A stretch of DNA of 64,000 nt from Frigoribacterium sp. PhB116 (GTDB lineage: Bacteria > Actinomycetota > Actinomycetes > Actinomycetales > Microbacteriaceae): positions 1,116,001 through 1,180,000 of the forward strand of contig NZ_SOBE01000001.1 in assembly GCF_004364285.1 (NCBI RefSeq), read 5' to 3'. Shown here in pieces: positions 34,222 to 43,288 of this stretch; the first letter of the stretch is position 1, and every line of letters starts with the position of its first letter. The notes beneath the pieces are model-generated. The model ran no database searches and had not been told where the DNA came from. It saw only the letters and a list, made by a program, of their open reading frames with translations. Position numbers and translations under genes: made by a program.

Positions 34222-35313
34222 TCAGGCGGACCGCTCGACGACGCGGTCGGCGAACCGGGTGAGGGCCTTCTTGACGGGGCCCGCCGGCAGTGCCTCGAGG
34301 GCGGCCAGCGCCTCCGACGCCCACCGGTGCGCCTCGCGGCGCGTGCGGTCGGTGACCTCGTGCTCGCGGAGCCGACGGACGATCTCGGCGAACTCGGCCT
34401 CGTCGACCGGGTCTGCGCCGTCTTCCGCCGCACGGGTGGCGTCGACGACCTGGTCGATGACGCCCAGCAGGGCCGCCGCCTCCATGTCGGTCTGCGCCTC
34501 CTGACGGAGGTAGAGCAGCGGGAGGGTGACGACGCCTGCGCGCAGGTCGGTGCCGGCGCGCTTGCCCGTCTCCTCGGCCTGGTCGGAGAGGTCGATCACG
34601 TCGTCGATCAGCTGGAACGCGATGCCGATCTTCTCGCCGAACTCGGCGACGGGGGCGAGGTACTCGCGGGGCGCCCCCGAGAACATGACGCCGGCACGGG
34701 CCGCGGTCGAGATGAGCGAGCCCGTCTTGTCGCCGAGCACGTCGATGTAGTGCGCGATGGGGTCGTCGCCCTCGCGCGGCCCGACGGTCTCGTGCAGCTG
34801 GCCGAGGCAGAGCCGCTCGAAGGTCTCGGCCTGCAGCAGGATCGCCTCCTGTCCGAGGCCGGACACGATGGTGCTCGCCCGGGCGAAGAGGAGGTCGCCG
34901 GCGAGGATCGCGACGTTGTTGCCCCACACGGTCTGGGCGCTGGGCACCCCTCGACGCATCTGCGCCTCGTCCATGACGTCGTCGTGGTACAGCGACGCGA
35001 GGTGCGTGATCTCGGTCGCCTGCGCGGACGCGACGATGCCCGGGGTGGCGCCGTCGCCGAGCTGCGCGATGAGGAGGGTCAGGGTCGGGCGCACGCGCTT
35101 GCCGCCGGCGGCGAGCAGGTAGCGCGTCGTCGCGTCGGCGATCTCGTCGGCGAACGCGATCTCGCGGAGCAGGCCCTGCTCGACGAGCTCGAGGCCGTCG
35201 TCGACCGACTGCACGAAGCGCCGGTCGGCGGGCGAGGCGAAGAGCTTCTCGCCCAGGCCGAGCGACGAGCTCAGGGAGCTGCTGCGGCGGGTGAGCGGCA
35301 CACTCGGGTTCAC
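34222..35313 (-). CDS. Polyprenyl diphosphate synthase (menaquinone side chain)
   Basis: A 363-aa trans-isoprenyl diphosphate synthase that builds the long isoprenoid tail. The first Asp-rich motif is LYHDDVMDEAQMRRG and the second FQLIDDVIDLSDQ, with GGKRVRP before them for diphosphate binding. The small and bulky residues before the first motif suggest a medium to long chain product, consistent with heptaprenyl to decaprenyl. Of two close GTG codons I prefer 35313, with GAAGGTGA 5 nt upstream; 35322 has no room for a ribosome binding site. It is 45 nt downstream of menG, so both serve menaquinone synthesis. Confidence 0.93.
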   Translation of the reverse strand: MNPSVPLTRRSSSLSSSLGLGEKLFASPADRRFVQSVDDGLELVEQGLLREIAFADEIADATTRYLLAAGGKRVRPTLTLLIAQLGDGATPGIVASAQATEITHLASLYHDDVMDEAQMRRGVPSAQTVWGNNVAILAGDLLFARASTIVSGLGQEAILLQAETFERLCLGQLHETVGPREGDDPIAHYIDVLGDKTGSLISTAARAGVMFSGAPREYLAPVAEFGEKIGIAFQLIDDVIDLSDQAEETGKRAGTDLRAGVVTLPLLYLRQEAQTDMEAAALLGVIDQVVDATRAAEDGADPVDEAEFAEIVRRLREHEVTDRTRREAHRWASEALAALEALPAGPVKKALTRFADRVVERSA

Positions 35314-35358
35314 AGGGGTCACCTTCGTCTGGTCTGGTCGACCGCCCGGGGGCGGCGG

Positions 35359-36090
35359 CTACTTCTTCTTCGCCGCGGAGGCGCGGGTCGACGGGTCGGC
35401 CGGCTTGCGGCCCCGGTGCAGGGCGACGATGCCCAGCGTCAGGTTGCGGTGCGCCACCCGGGTGAACCCCGCGCCGCGCAGCCACTGGCTCAGCACCTGC
35501 TGCTCGGGCCACGCGCCGATCGAGTCGGCGAGGTACGAGTAGGCGGGCGTGTTGCTGCTCACGGCCCGGGCCACGACCGGCATGACGTGCCGCAGGTAGG
35601 TGCCGTAGGCGGCGCGGAGGGGGCCGAACGGCGGCGTCGAGAACTCGCAGACGACGAGACGGCCGCCGGGCTTGAGCACCCGGTACATCTCGGCGAGCGC
35701 CTGCTTCGGCCGGTTGACGTTGCGCAGGCCGAACGAGATGGTGACGGCGTCGAACGTCGCGTCGTCGAACGGGAGCTGCTCGGCGTCGCCCTCGACGAAC
35801 TCGATCTCGGGGTGGCGCTCGCGGCCGACCTCGACCATGCCGTGCGAGAAGTCGAGCGCGACGACCTCGGCGCCCCGCGCGGCGATGGCCGCCGAGCTGG
35901 TGCCGGTGCCCGCGGCGATGTCGAGGACCCGGTCTGCCGGGCCCGCGCCGATCGCCTTGACGGTCGCGACGCGCCACAGGACGGCGTTGCCCGCGGAGAG
36001 CACGTCGTTCGTGCGGTCGTAGCGGCGGGCGACGCCGTCGAACATGGACGCGACCTCGTCGGGTTGCTTGTTCATATCGGCCTTGGTCAC
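35359..36090 (-). CDS. menG: Demethylmenaquinone methyltransferase
   Basis: A 243-aa UbiE/MenG methyltransferase that adds the ring methyl group to demethylmenaquinone, the last pathway step. Signatures: MFDGVARRYDRTNDVLSAG, the SAM motif VLDIAAGTGTSSAAIA, TISFGLRNVNRPKQALAEMYRVLKPGGRLVVCEFS. A basic tail ends the protein. The GTG at 36090 fits a leaderless mRNA 8 nt after TAGGAT; an in-frame ATG at 36075 is the alternative. It is divergent from menF. Confidence 0.96.
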   Translation of the reverse strand: MTKADMNKQPDEVASMFDGVARRYDRTNDVLSAGNAVLWRVATVKAIGAGPADRVLDIAAGTGTSSAAIAARGAEVVALDFSHGMVEVGRERHPEIEFVEGDAEQLPFDDATFDAVTISFGLRNVNRPKQALAEMYRVLKPGGRLVVCEFSTPPFGPLRAAYGTYLRHVMPVVARAVSSNTPAYSYLADSIGAWPEQQVLSQWLRGAGFTRVAHRNLTLGIVALHRGRKPADPSTRASAAKKK

Positions 36091-36098
36091 GATGGTCG

Positions 36099-36104
36099 AT
36101 CCTA
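36099..36104 (-). promoter_or_regulatory. -10 box of the menG-polyprenyl synthase unit
   Basis: TAGGAT on the minus strand, 8 nt before the GTG at 36090. Confidence 0.5.
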
Positions 36105-36130
36105 CCGGCATGCCCCGTGCGTGGCCCGAG

Positions 36131-36136
36131 TAGGGT
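36131..36136 (+). promoter_or_regulatory. -10 box of menF
   Basis: TAGGGT, 6 nt, GTG at 36143; 26 bp from the opposing -10 box of menG. Confidence 0.55.
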
Positions 36137-36142
36137 CGAGAC

Positions 36143-37375
36143 GTGGTCCCTTCGTCGCTGCACGTCCCCTCCTTGTCCGTCCGCACCACGCAGATCGACC
36201 ACATCAGCCCCCTCCTCGACGTCGTCGACCGGCGCAGCCCGCTCGTCTTCGTCCGCGGCGGCGCGGGCATGGCCGGCATCGGCGAGGCGCTGCGGCTCGA
36301 GTTCACCGGGCCCGACCGGATGCGCGACGCCGCCGACGCCTGGCGCGCGGTCGCGAGCCGCGCCTCCGTCGTCGACGAGGTCGGCGTGCCGGGGACGGGC
36401 CTGATGGCGTTCGGCTCGTTCGCGTTCGACGACGAGTCGGCCGACACGAGCGTCCTGATCGTGCCGCGCATCGTGCTCGGGCGACGTGACGGGGTCGCCT
36501 GGATCACGAGGGTCGACGGGGCCGAGCTGCCCCCGGCGTCGCCCGTGGGCGCGGCCGCGAAGCTCCGGCTGGTCGACGGCGAGCTGTCCGGGCCCGGCTA
36601 CGGCGCGGCCGTCGCGCAGGCCGTGCAGGCGATCCGGCACGGCGAGGTGAGCAAGGTCGTGCTCGCGCGCGACCTCGTGGGCAGGATGCCCGCCGAGGCC
36701 GACCTGCGGCTCGTCGCCGCCACCCTGCTCACGGCCTATCCCGACTGCTACGCGTTCGCCGTGGACGGCCTGATCGGGGCCAGTCCCGAGACCCTCGTCC
36801 GCACCGAGCGCGGCGAGGTCAGCGCGCGCGTCCTCGCGGGCAGCAGCGCGCGAGGCGTCGACGCCGTCACCGACGAGCAGGCCGCCCACGCCCTCGCCAC
36901 CTCGACCAAGGACCTCGACGAGCACGCGTTCGCCCTGCGCAGCCTGCTCCTCTCGCTCGGCCCGCACGCGGACGACGTCGTGACCGGCGAGCAGCCGTTC
37001 ACGCTGAAGCTCCCGAACCTGTGGCACCTCGCCAGCGACGTGCGCGGGCGGCTCACCGACGGGTCGTCGTCGCTCGACCTGATCGCCGCGCTGCACCCGA
37101 CCGCCGCCGTCGCGGGCACCCCGACGCCGCGGGCGCTGGACCTGATCCGCCGCCTCGAGCCGTTCGACCGCGGCCGCTACGCCGGGCCCGTCGGCTGGGT
37201 GGGCGCCGACGGCGACGGCGAGTGGGCGATCGCGCTCCGCTGCGCGCAGGTGCACCCCGACGGCACCGTCCGGGCGTTCGCCGGTGCCGGCGTCGTCGCC
37301 GAGTCCGTCCCCGAGCGCGAGGTCGCCGAGACGACGATGAAGTTCCAGCCCGTCGTCGGGGCGTTCTCGCTGTGA
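36143..37375 (+). CDS. menF: Isochorismate synthase
   Basis: A 410-aa chorismate-using enzyme that makes isochorismate, the entry to menaquinone. Conserved parts of the MST family: GEVSKVVLARDLVG, DCYAFAVDGLIGASPETLVR, VLAGSSARGVD, HPTAAVAGTPTPRALDLIRRLEPFDRGRYAGPVGWVGADGDGEWAIALRCAQV, and a final GAGVVAESVPEREVAETTMKF. The metal-binding glutamates are all present. A siderophore-type entC is the alternative, but the men genes around it decide for menF. The end overlaps the MFS gene by 4 nt. Confidence 0.94.
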   Translation: MVPSSLHVPSLSVRTTQIDHISPLLDVVDRRSPLVFVRGGAGMAGIGEALRLEFTGPDRMRDAADAWRAVASRASVVDEVGVPGTGLMAFGSFAFDDESADTSVLIVPRIVLGRRDGVAWITRVDGAELPPASPVGAAAKLRLVDGELSGPGYGAAVAQAVQAIRHGEVSKVVLARDLVGRMPAEADLRLVAATLLTAYPDCYAFAVDGLIGASPETLVRTERGEVSARVLAGSSARGVDAVTDEQAAHALATSTKDLDEHAFALRSLLLSLGPHADDVVTGEQPFTLKLPNLWHLASDVRGRLTDGSSSLDLIAALHPTAAVAGTPTPRALDLIRRLEPFDRGRYAGPVGWVGADGDGEWAIALRCAQVHPDGTVRAFAGAGVVAESVPEREVAETTMKFQPVVGAFSL

Positions 37376-38808
37376 CGTCGACCCCCGCGCCGGGGCCCGG
37401 AGCCGAGGAGGCGGCGGCCGCGCCGCGCTGGTCGCGACCGGTGGCGCTGGTGGTCGCGGCGGCCTTCTTCATGGAGAACCTCGACGCCACGATCCTGTCG
37501 ACGGCCACCGCCTCCGTGGCTCGCGACTTCGGGGTGCAGCCCGCTCAGCTGGGGATCGCGGTCACCGGGTACCTGGTCGCCGTGGCCGCGTTCATCCCGC
37601 TGGGCGCCTGGCTCGCTGAGAGGTGGGGCGCACGGCGGGTGTTCCTCGCCGCCGTGGTGCTGTTCACGCTGGCGTCGCTCGCGTGCGCGCTCAGCCCCGA
37701 CCTCGTCGCGCTGACGACGGCTCGGGTCGTGCAGGGCGCCGCGGGCGCGATGATGGTGCCGATCGGGCGCCTCATCGTGCTGCGCAGCACCGAGAAGTCC
37801 GAGCTGATCAAGGCGATCGCCTACCTGACCTGGCCGGCCCTCGCGGCGCCCGTCGTGGCGCCCCTGATCGGCGGCCTCCTCACCGAGCACCTCGGCTGGG
37901 AGTGGGTGTTCCTCGTCAACGTGCCGATCGGCGCCCTGTTGCTCGTCGCGGCCTGGCGGGTCGTGCCGTCGCCCGAGGTCGGCGACCGGCACCCGCTCGA
38001 CTGGCCGGGGCTGCTGCTCGTCGTCGGCGCGATCGTGGCCCTGGTGGTCGCGTTCGAGCTGCTCGGCGACCAGGCGACCGTGCTGGCGGGCGTCGTGCTC
38101 GCTGTCCTGGCGGTGGGCCTCGGGCTCGCGGCCGGCCGGTGGTTCCGTCGAGCCAGGCACCCCCTCCTCGATCTCGAGCCGTTCCGCGTCGCGACGTTCC
38201 GGGTCACGAACCTCAGCGGCTCGCTCTACCGGGCCGTCGTCAACGGGGTGCCCTTCGTCGTCCCGCTGCTGCTGCAGGACGGCTTCGGCTGGTCGCCCGT
38301 CGAGGCCGGCCTGATGCTGATGTGGGTCTTCGTCGGCAACCTCGGCGTCAAGCCCTTCACCACTCCCCTGATGCACCGGTTCCGGATCGTGCCGATCATC
38401 GTCGTCGCCACCGTGGGCCTGGCCGCGACCTTCGTCGCCGCGGCGCTCGTCGGGCCGGACACGTCGCCCGTGCTCGTCGCGGCGATCCTGCTCGTCAGCG
38501 GCGTCTTCCGCTCGGTGGGGTTCACGGCCTACAACACCCTCCAGTTCGCCGACGTGCCCGCCGCCCAGATCGCCCCGGCGAACGCCATCGCGTCGATCAC
38601 GGGACAGCTCGCCGTCGGGCTCGGAGTCGCGCTGACCGCCCTCACGGTCCGGGTGGCCGACACGGTCGCCACGGCCGAGGGCGTCGGAGGCGCCGCCACC
38701 GGCTACCAGGTCGCGCTCGTCGTGCTCGCCGCGCTGGCCCTGCTGAGCCTGCCGGAGGGGCTGCGGCTGCCGAGGGGCGCGGGCGACTCCCTGCGGAGCC
38801 GGGCCTAG
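37372..38808 (+). CDS. MFS transporter, DHA2 (14-helix) drug exporter type
   Basis: A 478-aa major facilitator with about 14 helices. Motif A is GAWLAERWGARRVFL, the acidic helix-1 motif D is NLDATILSTATASVARDF, typical of DHA2 multidrug exporters, and motif C is seen near PALAAPVVAPLIGGLL. Substrate unknown. Translation is coupled to menF by a GTGA overlap. Its stop codon overlaps the stop of the convergent PPK2 gene (CTAG at 38805-38808). Confidence 0.92.
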   Translation: MTSTPAPGPGAEEAAAAPRWSRPVALVVAAAFFMENLDATILSTATASVARDFGVQPAQLGIAVTGYLVAVAAFIPLGAWLAERWGARRVFLAAVVLFTLASLACALSPDLVALTTARVVQGAAGAMMVPIGRLIVLRSTEKSELIKAIAYLTWPALAAPVVAPLIGGLLTEHLGWEWVFLVNVPIGALLLVAAWRVVPSPEVGDRHPLDWPGLLLVVGAIVALVVAFELLGDQATVLAGVVLAVLAVGLGLAAGRWFRRARHPLLDLEPFRVATFRVTNLSGSLYRAVVNGVPFVVPLLLQDGFGWSPVEAGLMLMWVFVGNLGVKPFTTPLMHRFRIVPIIVVATVGLAATFVAAALVGPDTSPVLVAAILLVSGVFRSVGFTAYNTLQFADVPAAQIAPANAIASITGQLAVGLGVALTALTVRVADTVATAEGVGGAATGYQVALVVLAALALLSLPEGLRLPRGAGDSLRSRA

Positions 38809-39656
38809 GTCGAGGCGAGCCGGGTCCGCTCGAGCTCGACGTCGAAGCCGGCGGGCGGCCAGCCGAGCCCCCGGGCCTCGAGGGCGTCGACGAGGAGGCG
38901 CTGCACGGCCACGCGGGCGTACCACTTGCGGTCCGCGGGCACGACGAACCACGGCGCCGCGTCCGTCGACGTCCGACGCAGGGCGGTCTCGTACGCGTCC
39001 TGGTAGTCGTCCCACACCAGGCGCTCCTCGATGTCCCCGGGGTTGAACTTCCAGTGCTTGTCCGGGCGGTCGAGCCGCTCGGTGAGACGCTCCTTCTGCT
39101 CGTCGCGCGACAGGTGCAACATCACCTTCACGATCGTCGTGCCGGCGTCGACGAGCTCGCGCTCGAACTCGACGATCTCGTCGTAGCGGCGCTCGATCTC
39201 CTCCGGCGGGGCGAGCCGCCGGACCTTCCCGATCAGGACGTCCTCGTAGTGCGACCGGTCGAAGACCCCGATCATGCCGGGCCCGGGCAGCTCGCGACGC
39301 ACGCGCCAGAGGAAGTCGTGGGCCAGCTCCTCCTCGGTGGGGGCCTTGAAGGCGTGGTGCGCGACGCCCTGCGGGTCGACGGCGCCGACGACGTGGCGCA
39401 CGATCCCGCCCTTGCCCGCGGTGTCCGTGCCCTGGAGCACGAGCAGGACGTTCCCCTGCGACCCCCCGGTGCGGCTGCCGGCGAAGAGCTTCTCCTGCAG
39501 CTCGCCGAGCGTGTCGCGGCCCGACTCGAGCACCTGGGCGGCGTAGCGCTTGTCGCCGGAGAAGCCGGGGGTCGAGGCAGGATCGATCTCGGCGAGTCTC
39601 AGCTCGGGGCCGGCACGGAGGATCTCGGTGGGCTGGGTCGTCCAGGTCTTGGCCAT
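38805..39656 (-). CDS. Polyphosphate kinase 2 family protein
   Basis: A 283-aa PPK2 enzyme, which uses polyphosphate to phosphorylate nucleotides (NDP or NMP). The Walker A-like loop GTDTAGKGGIVRHVVG lies near residue 70, the lid region contains FDRSHYEDVLIGKVRRL with the conserved Asp-Arg-Ser-Tyr-Glu, and RPDKHWKFNPGDIEER follows. Length and single domain fit the class I or III groups. The ATG at 39656 is 7 nt from TAGGCT. It stands alone between convergent neighbours. Confidence 0.94.
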   Translation of the reverse strand: MAKTWTTQPTEILRAGPELRLAEIDPASTPGFSGDKRYAAQVLESGRDTLGELQEKLFAGSRTGGSQGNVLLVLQGTDTAGKGGIVRHVVGAVDPQGVAHHAFKAPTEEELAHDFLWRVRRELPGPGMIGVFDRSHYEDVLIGKVRRLAPPEEIERRYDEIVEFERELVDAGTTIVKVMLHLSRDEQKERLTERLDRPDKHWKFNPGDIEERLVWDDYQDAYETALRRTSTDAAPWFVVPADRKWYARVAVQRLLVDALEARGLGWPPAGFDVELERTRLAST

Positions 39657-39663
39657 GGGCCCG

Positions 39664-39669
39664 AGCCTA
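39664..39669 (-). promoter_or_regulatory. -10 box of the PPK2 gene
   Basis: TAGGCT on the minus strand, 7 nt before the ATG at 39656. It lies within the 38-bp gap to menD. Confidence 0.55.
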
Positions 39670-39694
39670 CGGCCGGGTCCTGATCGCCGCTCGG

Positions 39695-41545
39695 TCAGCG
39701 TGCGAGCGGCACCTCGATCAGCACGGGGCCGTCCCAGGCCCTCGCGAGCGCCTGGTCGAGCTCGGCCCGGGTCGAGGCGAGCACGTGGTGCCAGCCGTAC
39801 GCGGCGGCCAGCCCCGCGAGCCGGACGGAGTGCGGCGTGAACTGCACGCGGCGCATCGCGTCGGCCGGGGCCGTGGCCGCGACCTCGAGGCCGTCGAAGA
39901 TCGTCCCGCCTCCGTCGTTGCCGACCACGACCTGCAGCCGGGGCCGCACCTCGCCGTCGCCGAACAGGAGCGAGCCGACGTCGTGCAGCAGGGTCAGGTC
40001 GCCCAGCAGCACGCGGGTGACGCCGCGTGCCCGGTCGTCGGCCTGGCTGGCGAGGGCGATGCCGGTGGCCGTCGCCACCGTGCCGTCGATGCCCGCAAGA
40101 CCGCGGTTGGCGTGGACGCGGATCTTCTTGCCGGGCACGACCTCGTCGACCTCGCGGATGAGGCGGGAGGCGCCGAGGACGAGCCGGTCGTGCGGCCACG
40201 TCACGCGCCACAGGGTCTCGGCCAGCGCGCGCCGGGTCACGGGACGCCGCAGCAGGGCCACCTCGCCCCGGAGGAACTCGGCCCGGGCCGAGCCGTCGTC
40301 GCTCGTCGCGGCCTCGAGGTCGGGCGCGGCCTCGTCGTCGCCGACGACGCGGCGTCCGGAGTGCACCCAGCGACCCACCCAGGCGCGGTGGGCACGGTCG
40401 TCGGGCGCGCCTCCTGCGGTCTCGACCACGTCGACGGCGTCGACGACCGTGGCCGATCGGCCCGGGTCGTACGCGTCGGCGGTCGCCCCGCGCACGACGA
40501 CGACCTCGACGCCAGCGCGCGTGAGGAGGGCAGGGACCTGGCGGGTCAGGGTCGGGTGTCCGAGCACGACGACCCGACGCACGGCGCCGCCGAGCTCGGC
40601 GTCGCCGAGCAGCGTGCGGAAGCCGAGTGCGAGGTTCGGGCCGAAGTGGGCTCCGCTCGAGACCTCGGCCACGAGCGGTGCGCCGAGGGCACGGGCGAGC
40701 GACTCCGCCTCGGGACCGGCCCCGTCGCCGGCGACGACCACCGTGCCCGGCTCGACGTCGACCTCGACGCTCACGGCGGCGACACGGGCGGCGTCGGACC
40801 AGGAGGCGGCCTCGACCGGCTCGGGACGGGCCGCGGGGAGCGAGTCGAGCGCTGCCGACAGCGGCTCGCGGAACGCGACGTTCAGGTGAACGGGACCAGG
40901 GACGGCGGGGGCGCTCTCGGCCCGGTCGGCGTCGGGGGCGCCGAGGGCCGTCGCGACGGCGGCACGCGCGACCGAGCGCACGGCCGCCGGGTCGACCGGG
41001 CCCGACCGGGGAGCCTCGAGGTCGTGTCCGGCCCGGGTGGCGACGCCGAACATGCCGGGCTGCTGCGTGGTCTGGTTGGCGCCGATGCCCCGGAGCTCGA
41101 CGGGACGATCGGCCGTCAGCACGATCATCGGGACCCCGGAGTGGTGGGCCTCGAGCACCGCCGGGTGCAGGTTGGCGACCGCCGTGCCGGAGGTGGTGAC
41201 CACGACGGCCGGGACGCCGGACTCGACGGCGAGGCCGAGCGCGAGGAAGCCCGCCGAGCGCTCGTCGATCCGCACACGCAGTCGCAGTCGGCCGGCACGC
41301 TCGAACTCGGCGGCGGCGAGGGCGATCGCCTGCGATCGGGAACCCGGGCTGAGGACCAGTTCGCGGACCCCGGCGTCGACGAGGCCGGCGAGCAGGGCCA
41401 CGGCGTAGTCGGTGGCGACGCTGCCCGAGGTCGACGGCGAGGAGGCAGCTCGGTCGGCATCGACCTGGTCCGCACCGATCTGGCCGGCGCTCTCAGGCAG
41501 TTCCGACTCGGCGACGTCGGGCCGGTCGTCCTCGAGACGTGTCAC
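39695..41545 (-). CDS. menD: 2-Succinyl-5-enolpyruvyl-6-hydroxy-3-cyclohexene-1-carboxylate synthase
   Basis: MenD, 616 aa, a thiamine-diphosphate enzyme joining isochorismate and 2-oxoglutarate. An acidic leader of about 40 residues precedes the enzyme core ATDYAVALLAGLVDAGVRELVLSPGSRSQAIALAA, with the active-site residues in RVRIDERSAGFLALGLA. The ThDP-binding region includes VLLGDLTLLHDVGSLLFG and VVGNDGGGTIFDGLE. Start at the GTG at 41545 is the first possible and the acidic leader has no family counterpart, so a later start cannot be excluded. It is 10 nt from the stop of the PLDc_N gene, thus cotranscribed with it. Confidence 0.95.
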   Translation of the reverse strand: MTRLEDDRPDVAESELPESAGQIGADQVDADRAASSPSTSGSVATDYAVALLAGLVDAGVRELVLSPGSRSQAIALAAAEFERAGRLRLRVRIDERSAGFLALGLAVESGVPAVVVTTSGTAVANLHPAVLEAHHSGVPMIVLTADRPVELRGIGANQTTQQPGMFGVATRAGHDLEAPRSGPVDPAAVRSVARAAVATALGAPDADRAESAPAVPGPVHLNVAFREPLSAALDSLPAARPEPVEAASWSDAARVAAVSVEVDVEPGTVVVAGDGAGPEAESLARALGAPLVAEVSSGAHFGPNLALGFRTLLGDAELGGAVRRVVVLGHPTLTRQVPALLTRAGVEVVVVRGATADAYDPGRSATVVDAVDVVETAGGAPDDRAHRAWVGRWVHSGRRVVGDDEAAPDLEAATSDDGSARAEFLRGEVALLRRPVTRRALAETLWRVTWPHDRLVLGASRLIREVDEVVPGKKIRVHANRGLAGIDGTVATATGIALASQADDRARGVTRVLLGDLTLLHDVGSLLFGDGEVRPRLQVVVGNDGGGTIFDGLEVAATAPADAMRRVQFTPHSVRLAGLAAAYGWHHVLASTRAELDQALARAWDGPVLIEVPLAR

Positions 41546-41555
41546 GGAGTCGGCC

Positions 41556-41921
41556 TCAGGCGTTGTTCTTGTCGTTCTTGTCGTCACCGTCGAGCTCGGC
41601 CAGCTCTTCTTCGAGGCGGCGGATGCGCTCGTCGGTCGTCTCGCGGTCGAGGTCGCTGACCGTCGAGCTCGAACGACCCGAGAACTCGGGGTCGTCGTCG
41701 GGGGCGACGAAGCGTCGCGTCTCGGACTGGCCGGACTTGCGCGCACGGCCGATCAAGAACCAGAGGACGGCGCCGATGACCGGCAGCAGCACGATCATGA
41801 GAGCCCAGAGAGGCTTGTTGAGGGCCCGGAACCTCGACGACTCAGCGAAGAGGCAGTCGATGAGGGCATAGATGACGAACGCTGACGCTGCGACGATCGC
41901 CACGACCAAGAACTTCACCAT
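41556..41921 (-). CDS. PLDc_N domain membrane protein
   Basis: A 121-aa small membrane protein. Two transmembrane helices (about 3-22 and 38-58) fit the PLDc_N domain, found at the N-terminus of cardiolipin synthases but here free-standing. The rest is a charged cytoplasmic tail ending in an acidic coiled-coil-like segment (RIRRLEEELAELDGDDK). No catalytic HKD motif exists. Its position directly upstream of menD on one transcript is notable; a link to quinone synthesis is speculative. Confidence 0.82.
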   Translation of the reverse strand: MVKFLVVAIVAASAFVIYALIDCLFAESSRFRALNKPLWALMIVLLPVIGAVLWFLIGRARKSGQSETRRFVAPDDDPEFSGRSSSTVSDLDRETTDERIRRLEEELAELDGDDKNDKNNA

Positions 41922-41927
41922 GGACCG

Positions 41928-41933
41928 AGCATA
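41928..41933 (-). promoter_or_regulatory. -10 box of the PLDc_N-menD unit
   Basis: TATGCT on the minus strand, 6 nt before the ATG at 41921. Confidence 0.55.
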
Positions 41934-42008
41934 GGCGGGCCGGCAGGGCGTCGCCTGATGGTGGGCAGGGAGGTGCGCGCAGGGACGAGGAGGCGCAGGT
42001 GGCGCGCG

Positions 42009-42014
42009 TAGACT
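42009..42014 (+). promoter_or_regulatory. -10 box of the DUF4229 gene
   Basis: TAGACT, 6 nt, GTG at 42021. Confidence 0.55.
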
Positions 42015-42020
42015 CGCCGC

Positions 42021-42326
42021 GTGAAACCCTGGGTCAAGTACACGATCGTCCGCCTCGGCGTGTTCCTCGTCGCGCTGGTCGTGCTCGTGCTCCTGCTGCC
42101 GAACCCGTACCTCGCGACGCTCATCGCTGCAGTCGTGGCGTTCTGCGTCTCGTACCTGTTCTTCGCGCCGCTGCGTCGGCAGGTCGCGCTGGAGCTCGCG
42201 GAGCGCCGCTCGAAGCCGGAGCCGCTCGACGGCGACAGCCTCGCCGAGGACGCCGAGCTGGCCGAGCGCGACGCCCGCGACGACGAGGCCGCACGCGACG
42301 AGCGCAACGCGGGACGCGCCTCCTGA
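42021..42326 (+). CDS. DUF4229 membrane protein
   Basis: A 101-aa protein with two transmembrane helices (about residues 6-27 and 30-48) starting VKYTIVRLGVFLVAL, then a charged cytoplasmic tail rich in Asp, Glu, Arg and Ala. This pattern matches DUF4229, found in actinobacteria and often near menA. Function unknown. Its stop is one base from the stop of the convergent menA gene. Confidence 0.82.
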   Translation: MKPWVKYTIVRLGVFLVALVVLVLLLPNPYLATLIAAVVAFCVSYLFFAPLRRQVALELAERRSKPEPLDGDSLAEDAELAERDARDDEAARDERNAGRAS

Positions 42327-42327
42327 T

Positions 42328-43275
42328 CTAGAAGAAGAGCGCGGCCCCGAGGCCGAGGCCGAACAGCAGCGCCGTCAACGACGACAGCTGCAGGGCGAGG
42401 ATCAGCTCGCGCGGCGTCTTGCCGGTCACGCCGATGACCGCTGCCGGCACCGCCGTGATGAGCACGAAGTAGACGTACGGCGCGTTGAAGTACAGGAAGC
42501 CGAAGTAGACGAGCAGCAGGAACGGCAGCAGCAGGAACAGGGCGTAGAGCGCCCGTGCCACGGTGTCGCCGACGACGACCGCGAGGGTGCGCTTGCCCGC
42601 CGCCGCGTCCTGCGGGATGTCGCGGATGTTGTTCACCATCAGCACGGCGCAGGCGAACAGCCCGGCGGCGATGCCGGCGACCCACGCGTCGGCGGGGAAC
42701 CTGTGCACCTGCACGAAGGCGGTGCCGACGGTGGCGACCAGCCCGAAGAACACGAAGACGAAGACCTCGCCGAGGGCGTTGTAGCCGTAGGGGCGCTTGC
42801 CGCCCGTGTAGTACCAGGCGGCGACGACGGCGGCGGCCCCGACCGCGAGCATCCACCAGTAGCCGGTCGTCACGACGACGACGAGGCCGGCGAGCGCGGC
42901 GAGGCCGAAGAAGACGAGGGCGACGCGCAGGACGGTCCTGGGCCGGACGCTGCCCGAACCCGTCAGACGTGCCGGGCCGACCCGGTGCGCGTCGGTGCCG
43001 CGGATGCCGTCCGAGTAGTCGTTCGCGTAGTTGACGCCGATCTGGAGGAACACGGCGATCGCGAGGCAGAGCAGGGCCAGCGGGAGGTCCCAGCTGCCGT
43101 TCGCCCGCGCGACTCCCGTGCCGAGTGCGACGGGCGCGACTCCGAGCGGCAGGGTGCGGAGGCGGGCGCCGCCGATCCAGTCGCCGGGCGTGACGCGGCG
43201 GGCGCGCTGGGCGCCCGGCCGGCCTCCCGGTCGGCCGCCGCGCTTCTTCTTCTGGGATGTCGTCGCTCGTGCCAC
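42328..43275 (-). CDS. menA: 1,4-Dihydroxy-2-naphthoate polyprenyltransferase
   Basis: MenA, 315 aa, a UbiA-fold membrane enzyme that attaches the polyprenyl chain to DHNA with loss of CO2. A basic leader (QKKKRGGRPGGRPG) precedes about nine helices. The first Asp-rich motif is NYANDYSDGIRGTD, followed by GPARLTGSG, typical of MenA. The second motif includes NIRDIPQDAAAGKRTLAVVVGD. The GTG at 43275 lies 7 nt after TAGGAT. It is separate from the UbiA gene at 20059. Confidence 0.96.
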   Translation of the reverse strand: MARATTSQKKKRGGRPGGRPGAQRARRVTPGDWIGGARLRTLPLGVAPVALGTGVARANGSWDLPLALLCLAIAVFLQIGVNYANDYSDGIRGTDAHRVGPARLTGSGSVRPRTVLRVALVFFGLAALAGLVVVVTTGYWWMLAVGAAAVVAAWYYTGGKRPYGYNALGEVFVFVFFGLVATVGTAFVQVHRFPADAWVAGIAAGLFACAVLMVNNIRDIPQDAAAGKRTLAVVVGDTVARALYALFLLLPFLLLVYFGFLYFNAPYVYFVLITAVPAAVIGVTGKTPRELILALQLSSLTALLFGLGLGAALFF

Positions 43276-43282
43276 GGGACCG

Positions 43283-43288
43283 ATCCTA
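43283..43288 (-). promoter_or_regulatory. -10 box of menA
   Basis: TAGGAT on the minus strand, 7 nt before the GTG at 43275; it overlaps the last codons of menE. Confidence 0.5.

Noticed and set aside
32687-37255. A single 1522-codon minus-strand frame
   Set aside because: Only the part from 34102 to 32687 is a gene (ferredoxin reductase); the upstream part is antisense to the prenyl synthase, menG and menF region and has no recognisable domain.
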